Shown here: piece by piece, positions 1 through 11,483 of the stretch
How positions within the stretch are numbered: position 1 is the stretch's first letter
Layout: each line of letters begins with the position of its first letter
Origin: Leptodontidium sp. MPI-SDFR-AT-0119
Lineage: Eukaryota; Ascomycota; Leotiomycetes; Helotiales; Leptodontidiaceae
Assembly (NCBI GenBank): GCA_020726505.1
Contig: JAHLEZ010000004.1
Location: 3,286,001 to 3,350,000, forward strand
Reading direction: 5' to 3'
Length of the DNA stretch: 64,000 bases
The notes under the pieces: generated by a model
Told to the model about the DNA's origin: nothing
Seen by the model: only the letters and a program-made list of their open reading frames with translations
The model's database searches: none
Made by a program: the position numbers and the translations under genes

Positions 1-385
1 CCGCCACCTGTAGAGGAAGCATTCGGATTTCTTAGAGTTAAAGATGGCGAGTTCAAGAATCTTAAACGAAGTGTGCTGGGAATAAACATATGCGCATGCC
101 CCCAAGTTCAATTTCACACGGTCTCTGTATCCTAGAAATAATATGAAGCGGAAAGTAGTTTGACTTCACCCGGGGGAGTGGGAGGGGGGGGGGGGGGGGG
201 GGGGGGGGCGGGGGGGGGGGGGCCTTTTGGAAAAGGTCGACTGAAAGAGCTAGCTTAAAGGACACGAACAAAAATCCCTAATTATTATCTCGAATGCAAT
301 TAAGGGGCGAGGAAAGGTATTCAATTGTATTAACGTATGGGAGATTTTGGTAATCCCCGAAGCTCTTTTACCCTCTCAGATGCAC
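1..385. other. intergenic, no gene seen
   Basis: No convincing coding sequence on either strand. It is the 3' flank of the minus-strand C2H2 gene that ends at 386 and contains a long poly-G run. Short open frames here are low-complexity, for example a poly-proline reading of the G run on the minus strand. Confidence 0.6.
183..222. repeat. poly-G homopolymer tract
   Basis: About 40 bp of almost pure G on the plus strand with a single C interruption near 209. Such tracts are slippage-prone and the length given by an assembly is unreliable. Confidence 0.9.
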
Positions 386-2745
<2,360 letters not shown>

Positions 2746-3203
2746 GACAGAATTAGGATGACGTGTGTCGCAAATGTAGGAAGTGTGGCATGGAGGTGGT
2801 TGTAAGATTTGGGGACATTGCGGAAACAGAAGGACATGTCTCTCGACGAAGGTCGTTATATGCCTGGAAGACCATCCTAATTTCCCATCCCCTCCGTTTG
2901 CAGGGTGAGAATTTTGAATAACTCCAAGGATCCCTTGTTTCAGCTTCTGCTATGGCCAACGCTAAATGCTAAGATTGAAGCATGTGCAGATATGGGCGGC
3001 GTAACGCGAGCGAGTGTGTGCCGCAGGTAAGTCTACCAGCATTCGACTTGCATCCAGTTCAAGTCATGGGAGATTGGGCATGAAATGATGATCCTTCTCC
3101 ATGGATGGAAGTCTGCTCTTTTGCCATCCAGGCTGGGTCTCATACTGTCAAACTCACGGAGCTAGGGTTATTGTTTTTGAAGACGAGACTCAATATGCGT
3201 TTT

Positions 3204-3538
3204 CTATCTTGAACCAGTCTGACTAAAGCATACTGGACATCTCTCGTGTTTGTATGTACGGCATGTGTCTCCCTCACATCCAGTACCTTCCTCACAAGAG
3301 TAGCAGAAGAGCCTTCGCGTCATCTTGACTTTCGTCGAAACGTATGTTGCTAGTGGTGTCTCCTTCCTAGCTACTCTACTCAACCTCATTTGTTCTAGGA
3401 GATGGCTGATATATTCCTCCTCATGGCATTGGTCATCTACCGCACTCTTTATCTCTACCCGTTGGGTGGCTGTCTGTGGAGTGCACTTGTAGAACTTCGC
3501 TTTCGAGGCCTTTGTGGTAGGTTAAGGCTATCCATTCC
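3204..3538 (-). CDS. small Cys-rich protein (3' exons; 5' end unresolved)
   Basis: Two exons splice in frame: 3538-3441 and 3394-3204, joined by a 46-bp intron with GTAGAT donor and CCTAG acceptor. The C-terminus holds the pattern CYSC-(x6)-C-(x4)-C-(x7)-C-x2-C, which looks like a small zinc-binding motif of the type found at the ends of many ascomycete orphan proteins. A further intron acceptor (TTACAG at 3539) and a GTGAGT donor just upstream imply another 5' exon that I could not place; it would run into the 3' end of the ORF at 3605-3892. No function can be given. It could also be an eroded gene. Confidence 0.4.
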
Positions 3539-3604
3539 CTGTAAATGTTAACATATCGCACCATCCGTGGTCTAGGAAAACTCACAGGCAACCTTATGGG
3601 CGAA

Positions 3605-3892
3605 CTAGTAAAGCCGCCTCAGGCTTAACTCCTGGGTTCCTCGTCCAAAGACGAGCTTGTAGATTTCACTGGTCCCAATGACGAAAATAAAAGCAGGTAA
3701 GAAGATGAGAGCGTCGATAACAATCGCAAAAAGGACACCAGCGTTGAGTGTGATGGCAGCAAACAAGGTAAAAGTGCCTTTCATGATCGAGGTAGTCCCT
3801 ATGGGGATGGAGTAAATGCCTTCGAGGATGGACCGGAACCCTTCGATAAAAAGACGAGATGGCCGTTTCGTGACAGGTACAATGCTCGACAT
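3605..3892 (-). CDS. hypothetical small membrane protein
   Basis: Open frame of 95 aa starting MSSIVPV. Residues about 38-88 form a long hydrophobic stretch (FAAITLNAG...IVIDALIFLPAFIFVIG) that would make one or two membrane spans; the N-terminus is basic. No family recognised. It sits just upstream of, and in the same orientation as, the Cys-rich exons ending at 3204, and may be an exon of the same transcript rather than a separate gene. Confidence 0.4.
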   Translation of the reverse strand: MSSIVPVTKRPSRLFIEGFRSILEGIYSIPIGTTSIMKGTFTLFAAITLNAGVLFAIVIDALIFLPAFIFVIGTSEIYKLVFGRGTQELSLRRLY

Positions 3893-4128
3893 GTTAGAGG
3901 TATCCTATCGTGATAGATATGCTTCGTGGGTGTGCGTAAGGCAGATGGAATACGAGAGTGGTCACCTGGAAGCTGGGGAGTAGCTTGCTCTTACATATGC
4001 CAACGTGGGCGGTGGTTGACATTGGGCTGGTATCGTGAAATGTGAGCAGAGAGAAAAATTCTCACATCGACTAGTGTATGTAAGTTATAAGCAGATTTCT
4101 AAAAACGTTGATAATTTACAATTGAGTA

Positions 4129-4753
4129 TTATTTGATCCCGAACTTTGCTCCAAGTACCCGCATCGACCTCAGGGTTCCGTCCACCTGACTCGTAATGCC
4201 CGTTTGAATGTCCTGCCAAAGATATTCGAATAATAGGAATCGCTTGTAGTATTGTTGAATCAGCAATCTCCCTGCCCACTTCCTTTCCAAGACTTCCTCA
4301 TGCACAGAGATCTCACGGGTGCAGCCACTCAGAACATAGCCACGACCCAGTCTTGAGATTGCTGGCCAATCTCCTACCAAATGGATTGAATTAGGCACAT
4401 CTCGGCTCAGCCCATAATACCACAACCAGGTCCATAGCCTGCTGTACCGGCTATCATGCTCCACGAGAAGTAAAACTCCAGACAGAGAAGTCTCAAGTTT
4501 GTCCAAATGGAATTCTGTAGCTTGATAATCTCCCGACACCTGAAAGACTTTAGGCAATACTTCCGACAGAATTTTGAATTCATACTACATCGATTAGCCA
4601 TCGCAAGAAAGTCCTGATCGAAGAACATACAGTCACAGTCACCGTCTCGATGTCAGTAGTCGTGCTGTAAGACACAGTCGTCTCATGAGTGACCGTGGTC
4701 TCAACTGGACTCGAATCGCCGGAAGTGATCGTAGTGCAGAGGCGGCCAGTCAT
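4129..4753 (-). CDS. hypothetical protein with Thr-rich N-terminus
   Basis: Two exons, 4753-4631 and 4584-4129, fit with a 46-bp intron (GTATGT donor, GATGTAG acceptor) and give 192 aa from the start MTGRLCTT. The first 40 residues are very rich in Thr/Ser/Val, resembling a linker of a secreted or wall protein. The rest is rich in Trp and Tyr (RLWTWLWYYGL) with no recognised domain. An upstream exon is possible: the frame is open to about 4795 and a hydrophobic ORF starting near 4937-5010 could supply a signal peptide. Function unknown. Confidence 0.5.
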
Positions 4754-5284
4754 CGTGCATGGAACAGGGGATGCAATGGAGCAATGATAATTGACGCTGC
4801 TTCACGCTGTTCACAGGCTGGGTGAGAAATAGGCCAATATGGTTGGTGAGAGGATGAAGTGAGGCGAACCAGCACTGCAGTGGTGAGAAGTTGGGAGAGG
4901 AGGAGGGCGTATGCAGATTGCCTTGTTCTGCGACTCTTATATGACTGGCTCCCATACATCACGAGCAAATATAAAATCAACCAACCACTTTCGAGGACTT
5001 TGAGGACCACGGCCAGGTCGGCGTAGCGAGACTAGCCGCCTTCAGAATCCGTGGAACTGCATCCGGACGGTCTATTATGAGGCAATGATTGATAGACTAA
5101 TCTTTATCTCATGTGCATGGGGTGTGTTTCGGGGACACCACGATCAATGGACTTGACAGAGGCTAGGAACTGACAGAGGACGACCGACTGGTAGAGGCCT
5201 GCGATCTGCACGTTCACATACCGTGCTGCCAAGAGGCACTATCGAATGTGGGCCATGTGAGCCACCAAGCTTCTTGAGTGTGAA

Positions 5285-5320
5285 CAGGGGTCAAAGTGCC
5301 TGGTGGCACTTTGACCCCTG
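5285..5320. repeat. perfect 16-bp inverted repeat with 4-nt loop
   Basis: CAGGGGTCAAAGTGCC (5285-5300), loop TGGT, then its exact reverse complement at 5305-5320. It lies about 85 bp upstream of the start codon of the next plus-strand gene, in its promoter or 5' leader. It could be a transcribed hairpin, a dimeric protein-binding site or a tiny inverted-repeat insertion. Confidence 0.95.
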
Positions 5321-5405
5321 GCTTCGCTCTATCTTCCTGTTTCCTTTCCATTACCTTTCTCACACTTCACGACCATCCTGTGTCGTGCAACTAACACTAC
5401 CACAA

Positions 5406-7102
5406 ATGGGCCAATCTATTAGTAGTGAAGAGGTATGATTGATTCTCAATGCTTCCTGATCCCTCGCTGATAATCAACTCTAGGAATACACGATTCCGAA
5501 GGCTGTGGCCCGGAAGCTTAATGAACTTGGGGTGCTTCTCTGCACTGTTGGTGATGAGGTTTGTTAACTCACCTCTGACAGTATGCCTATCTAACTTTTC
5601 GTGCAAATCAGGAGGCGGGAACCCTTCTCAAAGATGTCTGTAGCAGCCCGGATCTACTCTCCCTACGCGCAACTTTTCTCGAAGTCGGTCGTTCATACCA
5701 GTCATCAGGTGCTACCAAGACGCCTTTGCAGCCTGAGATATCGCCAAAGGAGCTATGGCTCCGCGAATTCGTCTCAGTCAACGGTCGTAAGCTATCGGAT
5801 AACGAGCGATGCCATATCTTACACGCCATCAAAGATTGGATTCCAGATGAACCGGACCCTGCCCGACAGAAGGATTTGTCCGCCTGGCATCAAGATCCTT
5901 CCATAATTTGTACTGGGAGACCTAGACCGAGCAGCAACGAGCTGGTTGGCCTCTATTTCGATGAATATGAGCTGATTGAGAAGACGAAATGTCTGAATCC
6001 GACTCGGAGGAAGGTAATTTTGATGAACACATTCGCGACTGTTGAGGCAGAAGAACAACGTCTCCGAGCGCACAAGAAAACCAAGAGACCTCATGCACGA
6101 GTTCAGAAGATTCGGACGGAGGCGATCAATGAACTTGCACGACGAGCTTGGGGCCTACACGGATTGCCAACCGATGAGTACGATCGGAGGAGGCAGAAGT
6201 TGATGCGCATGTCACGATATGGGGAGAAATGGAACTTGATCCGCCCTCGTAGTATGGTCCTATATCTGAGAGGGACGTCTACATAGTGAGTCCTGTCGAG
6301 GTGGCTGTTAGGATGGAGGCTAAAATAGTTCTCAAGCTTCGAACAAGAGAAATGGTCAGCACTTGAAATTGGGGCTATCAATAGATACTTGGGGACTGAG
6401 TTGTCCTCGATGAAGGTTCTTTTAGATGGGGCTATGACAGCAATCACCGATGAATGGTCTCGATTGCAAACTCAAGCGGCCAGAAGTCCGATCACAAGTA
6501 AGTGTAGCATCTCCAAGTGGTTCAGCAGGTAGTTGACATCAAAATCAGACGAAAGTTATTCCCAGAGAAGCCAAGGTGAGTCACGTCCTTGTGACGAGTC
6601 TATAGATGGTAGGTTGTCCCCAACCTAAATACCGCAGCATAATTAATCTTCTACAGTGGATGCCTTCGCTGGTCCTGGTACTGGCGAGGCCCAATCGAGC
6701 GCTCTCGGCGGCAACTTCAGTTCAATACGGGCTCTGTTGACCGCCGCGGAGCAACTTGCAGAGGTTATTCCAAGTCAGCAATTACCGCTGGTTGGAAATC
6801 CATCTGTTGAGGGTCATGTTGGCCAGACTCCACAGGAATCATTGATGCCGGTAGGGATTCATCCACTCGCGAATGAAGAAGCGTGTAACAGGTGGGATGC
6901 TACCGTCAGTGGTCAGCCGGAATATTGGACTAATGGAGGGGATCCTCTGGTCGTGCAGGCGCCATACTTTTGGAGCGATGGAGGAGAACCGATGGTCAGT
7001 GACCAACTACATATGTGGAGCGACGGCGGGGACCCTGTCTTTCGTTGTGAATTCAACATGTTCAGATCAGTCACTCAAGACCAGAGTCATCTTCCAGGTT
7101 GA
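5406..7102 (+). CDS. orphan protein with N-myristoylation motif and WSDGG repeats
   Basis: Six exons: 5406-5432, 5484-5558, 5612-6285, 6337-6497, 6549-6575 and 6657-7102, all with GT..AG introns and correct phase, giving 469 aa. The start MGQSISS has Gly2 and Ser6, matching the N-myristoylation consensus, so the protein may be tethered to membranes (inference). The middle part is charged and helical with no recognised domain; two exons are only 27 nt. The C-terminus has three imperfect copies of W(S/T)(D/N)GG(D/E)P spaced by about 15-17 residues (residues about 395-450). No homologous family recognised. A strong hairpin lies just upstream. Confidence 0.7.
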
Positions 7103-7174
7103 AGGTGGAATCGTGCATCTCAATAACATACTCAGAATGTAATATACGCTCCTCAATTTGAACCCCTAACCCCA

Positions 7175-7804
7175 TTATCCCTTATCAATCCCTATACAAA
7201 GCATGATACAGACGACCTTGGTCTGGTCCGGAATCACAATGGAGCACCTTCCACTTAACATGAGTTCGGAGTTTGTCTTGAACGTAAGTGTTGTCCTTCG
7301 CCCGCCCTTTGGTTCCTCAGCTTCATTTGGAACATCAGTTCCCTTTGGCTCCTGAACAATCGCCATTGGGGGCCCAGATATGGCCACAGGTATTAGCACA
7401 ATGCAGTCATCCTTGCCCACCAATCTATCAAATATCGATTGTCCCTTCTGGAAAAAGAGTAACTGCACTTTGCGTGCCAGGTAGAATGTCTTTCCGGGTC
7501 GAGTAATAATCGCCTGCACTGTGTCGGTAATCTGCAATGCACCAGCTAATTAGCACAGGGTCTTGATTCAATTGCTAGTCACTACCTTCTCAGATCGGAC
7601 AAACTCATCCATGTATGCCTCCCTGACCGCAGCCAGTGCCTTGGACTCGTCGTACAAACACTCCACCTTTGACCAACCTGTTCCTACTGGGAGAGATTCC
7701 AAGATAAAATAGGGCAGTAGACTTTCGGTCAGACCCCGGACCTTATCCCCGGACAGCGTGGTCTGCACAAGGTCCGAATAATCGGTATCGTCGTTTGAAC
7801 TCAT
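7175..7804 (-). CDS. hypothetical protein
   Basis: Two exons, 7804-7586 and 7531-7175, joined by a 54-bp intron (GTAGTG donor, TTGCAG acceptor), encode 191 aa starting MSSNDDTDYSD. The ATG at 7804 was chosen because the longer upstream frame begins only with a TTG. No signal peptide or membrane span is visible. The second half has a beta-rich look (ARKVQLLFFQKGQ, DDCIVLIPVAI). It is convergent with the 5406-7102 gene, their ends about 70 bp apart. Function unknown. Confidence 0.6.
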
Positions 7805-8861
7805 CGCAGTATTTGCAGAGAGATGCGCGGGGTATTGAGCGGTTGTGTTTGGGGACGGCGTATGGCGCTCTTTTTCGTTTTCGCTAAGAGATTTGTCGTA
7901 ACAGAATAATGTCTGCAGCAAAGTATCTTCTTGCTGCAATAGATGCGATATTAGACTGTCTTGATGGTGGTGGCTGAATTCACAAATATTGTGGTTGCCT
8001 CCCAAAAGGCTCGATGTGGTGCGTCGCGATAGGCATTACGGCAAAAGTTCGGATCCATGATCACGTGCAAAATTCAAAGGGGCATGATTTGACATCTATC
8101 ACAGTTGCAAGAAAGGTCTGGAACTAAGTCTGCTTAATTTTGATTTTACCCTACATATCGTAAAAGTATTACCAGAAACGACTAAAGCCAACAAAAACGC
8201 TTTCTTCCAGCTAGGCAATGACAACTGCGTCACTGCCCAAACGTGAGCAGCACCCTGCACACGGCAGAACCAGCACTAACCTAGCTCCCAATCCCGTGCA
8301 CCACGGGACGATAAATGAATACTCCAATGGCGGAACAAGAGAACGCTAAGATGAGGAGAACACAACTCCATGATATGGAATTCAACTGTGGGGATGCCGA
8401 ACGGGAAGTCTTCCCGATTCTTATGGTTTATTGGCTTATTTATCCATGATAAAATGCGCTAGTCCTGAAGGGTGACCAATTCCTGTGATACGTTGAGTGT
8501 GGATAGGTATGCGGGGTCATTTCGGAGCCCTGTAGAAAAAGTCGCCTCTCTTTAATCCTAAGCCACATTTGAACCTGTTTTGCTACAAAGACAAGAAGAG
8601 TAAGCGCTCCGTCTATTCCATATGCCAAAGCCTACCTGGCAGTACTAGCTCCTATCCTGCAAGCCGCTGCATTCAATATAAAAAGACACTTGGTTAAGGC
8701 CATGTTGCCCGTTTCTAGAGGATGTTAATCCTTCCTCATCATTTCTAGGCTCTCTCGTACCTTAACTTTCTTGGATGTATGTGAGCGCGTACCTGGTCAT
8801 TGGCGCCTTCTTCTCATAAGCAACCATTTTCGAGACCAAACAATTTCTCTGCCAAGCTATC
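7805..8861. other. divergent intergenic region
   Basis: About 1 kb between divergent genes (minus-strand 7804 and plus-strand 8862), so it should hold both promoters. No ORF here looks real. A 6-bp inverted pair CCCGTG/CACGGG occurs near 8294. Nothing else is distinctive. Confidence 0.5.
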
Positions 8862-9611
8862 ATGTCTACGAGCCACAAATCGGAGAACAGTACAGATACG
8901 GCTTGGACCGAGTGGGAATGGAATGCGGACAAAAAAAGATGGGGGAGATGGCGGATGCGAAGAGGCGAGTACGACATTGACTGGCGAGACCCGGAACCTG
9001 CGACTCAATCGACCTCGAAAGGGAAGGAACCCGAGGAGGGTGCGAAGGAGGAGATTCGCCCTCAATCTTCACTCAACAGCATGTCGAACGATGGTGCTAT
9101 CATTACTCACACTAGAGTGATTGCACATTTTTCTCAAGATGCTGGCGGTATAAGCGAGAACCACTGGTCGATTTACCTGCTACTTCAAAGTGGAGCTTCA
9201 GTTCGCATGAATATGACTGCACAATACGGGGAACCCACTGGGAAGCTGGTGGTGGATGAGTTCAAATACCAACTCACAAATAGCGCACTCAGACACTGGG
9301 ATTACGAGATGGTTTCTGGCGTGACGGTAAAAATGGTCAAGGATCTCGTCTATTATCAAGGGCGTGATCGATATCAATTTTCTGGGGGAGGCTCAGGCTG
9401 TCGATATTGGTGGTAAGATCTGTTCTTGACTTTCTACCTGACAATTATTAATATCTGATGATGGCACAGCTACACTGTTCTACAAGATCTTGAGAGTTAT
9501 AAATACGTGGTTAATGGCAGTTATGCTAAATTATGGCCGCATTTGCAATTTCGATATTCGAAAAGTCGGGAGCCTGTCAAGTTGAATTGGGTTGAAGGAG
9601 ACTTCAGTTGA
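8862..9611 (+). CDS. DUF7770-like fungal protein
   Basis: Exons 8862-9412 and 9470-9611 with a 57-bp intron (GTAAGA donor, GCACAG acceptor) give 230 aa. Residues about 90-215 carry the pattern I associate with the fungal DUF7770 family: ENHWSIYLLL, SVRMNM, the YQLTNSA region, then GRDRYQFSGGGSGCRYW spanning the intron, and a terminal LxW...L segment. The N-terminal 85 residues are charged and low in complexity (EEGAKEE). No biochemical role is known for the family. The gene sits just upstream of an APH-like gene in the same direction. Family assignment is from memory of the pattern. Confidence 0.7.
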
Positions 9612-9780
9612 GGATTGGAGGCAATGTTAGATTTGGATTTGGAAACACGGAGAGTGGGCATTCAACAGCGGATACTTAGGAAATGAAAGCCTTCTTGAAT
9701 ATCCTTAAATAATCTTGATGCCTGCTCTGAAACGAAGGGACTGTACGTTACGCATAATTTTTGGGTGCCTTTTCACGTGA

Positions 9781-9816
9781 CCCCGCCCGAAGCCGGTTTT
9801 CGGCGGGGTTTTTTTT
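9781..9816 (+). other. GC-rich hairpin followed by T8 (terminator-like)
   Basis: CCCCGCC at 9781-9787 pairs with GGCGGGG at 9802-9808, and GAA/TTC extends the stem past one bulged C; eight Ts follow at 9809-9816. It looks like a bacterial intrinsic terminator, which fungi do not use. It lies about 60 bp upstream of the APH-like start codon, so it would be in its 5' leader or promoter. Confidence 0.6.
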
Positions 9817-9876
9817 ATAAGTACCTAGAAACCCCGTTGACAGGAAATCATTCATTCTATCGAGAGCATACAGAAG

Positions 9877-10748
9877 ATGACACTTGAAGCCAATCGAAAC
9901 TCCAGCCTAAGCAACTCAGACATCGTCCAAAGATGTCTCCACCCGGAGCGTCAGATCATCGGCGGACTACCTCATGGGAATCTCGTGGTCAAATTATCGG
10001 TGGAAACAGTCGTCAAGTTCGGGCCCGGCGTCTCGGTTGAAGAGGCAGACAACCAAAGAAGGGCATTCGAGCTCCTGGACGGCAGCGTCGTTCGCGTTCC
10101 GCGTATTATTGATTTCTTTACCTGGCCTGACGGTGGCCGTACAACAGGATATCTAGTCATGGAGTACATCGATGGAGACATCTCGGAGTCCGTCAGCAGC
10201 TATCAAATTGACCAGATCGTGAAGATTCTTTCACACTTCTCAACTATACAATGTCGACGCCCCGGCCCACTGCAGACAGGTGTATCGCGTGGCTTACTTT
10301 GGGAGGATAATGGGAAGCCAAACTTCGAGACTATCAAGCAAATGGAGGACTGGTTGAATCTCAGGTTACCAGGTGTTGAGTCTAAACTTGCTCTTGAAAG
10401 GTATCCTTTAGTCTTGTGCCATTTAGATCTTGCTCTACGAAATATCATCTGGTTGAAGGATGGCTCTGTGTGTCTTTTGGACTGGGCTTCAGCTGGGTTT
10501 TATCCAAGATTCTTCGAAATCTGCCTGCTGAAGATTATGGAGGGCACTCATGGGGACTACGAGACGGCTTTAAGGGATCGATTGGAAAACTTGACGGACG
10601 ACGAGGAGGCTCAAATGTTGCTTTTGGAGCAGTCGTTTTATAATGGTATCCATTTCTACTTTGTAAGTTTCGTTCATTTTGTGATCTTAGCTTAAGCTGA
10701 CCACTGTTCAAGCCTGAGTGTGGTGCCACTTCCTCGGGAAGCAGTTGA
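9877..10748 (+). CDS. APH-family phosphotransferase (kinase-like)
   Basis: Exon 9877-10662 plus a short exon 10713-10748 (GTAAGT donor, TTCAAG acceptor) gives 273 aa. The APH/choline-kinase-like fold is shown by VVKFG (phosphate-binding lysine region, residues about 45-50), YLVMEYIDG (hinge), LCHLDLALRNII (catalytic loop, Asp in HLD and Asn) and VCLLDWASAG (metal-binding Asp of the DW motif). All core catalytic residues are present, so it is probably an active small-molecule or protein kinase. Fungi have many such genes of unknown substrate; antibiotic resistance should not be assumed. If the intron is not removed, a stop at 10693-10695 gives a nearly identical product. Confidence 0.8.
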
Positions 10749-11483
10749 TTTCTCGAAGGAGTGCTTGTAGGAGGATTAGATTCTTGGGATTTCCCTTGCC
10801 TAACCACTGGCAACAAACCTACTGACGAGCCGGCTCTGTGCATTCACTTCGGGGGGACTGGCATCGTAGAAGGTTCTACAGTAGGGCGATTTAGGGATTC
10901 TTTAATTCTTAACATTAACTTCGGCGCTGTTCCTCTTTTAGTTGTTTAATTGAATTTGATTTTCAGCAGATGGAAGATTGAAGTACACATGAATACAATT
11001 CTCCTCCAACATGTTAATCTGGAGTTGTGGTAGAGGCTGACAGTTGTTTGTTGTTGGTTGTTGGGGAAGAAAAGACGCGAGGCTGTAGTGAAACCTCACA
11101 ATGGTGGGGGTGACCCCACCCTCGCCAATCTCACACCCGCAGCCACAGCACAGCACTAACCCATCACCCTCAGCTCACAACATCCAGCAGCCTATGAATA
11201 TCTCATTCAAGAGGCAGCATCGATAACTCCTCACAGTACATTTCACCACATCTGGAAGTGGTCGCAGCAGGACAAGGTTTTGATAGTATAAAAAGGAATC
11301 GTTTGGACTTGCTCTTCAGGCCGAGTCCCGTTATGGTTGTAAGGTAGTCCTGATTAATGAGAGCGAGGTAATGGAAATGGGTTACATCAAATTCCTGTGA
11401 GAAGACATGGCCACATGGCCGGATAAAAGTGATCATCCCTTTTGGAGACATTTCCTGAGTTGAATTGCGGTACTGTAGACTAC
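10749..11483. other. intergenic, convergent
   Basis: Region between convergent genes. An 82-codon minus-strand ORF at 11203-11451 has no recognisable features and I do not call it. No repeats noticed. Confidence 0.5.

Noticed and set aside
8290..8310. CCCGTG/CACGGG inverted pair in the divergent promoter region
   Set aside because: Only 6-bp arms; expected by chance several times in 64 kb.
9877..10748. Calling the APH-like gene an antibiotic-resistance determinant
   Set aside because: Fungi carry many APH-fold kinases of unknown substrate; the sequence shows the fold, not the substrate.
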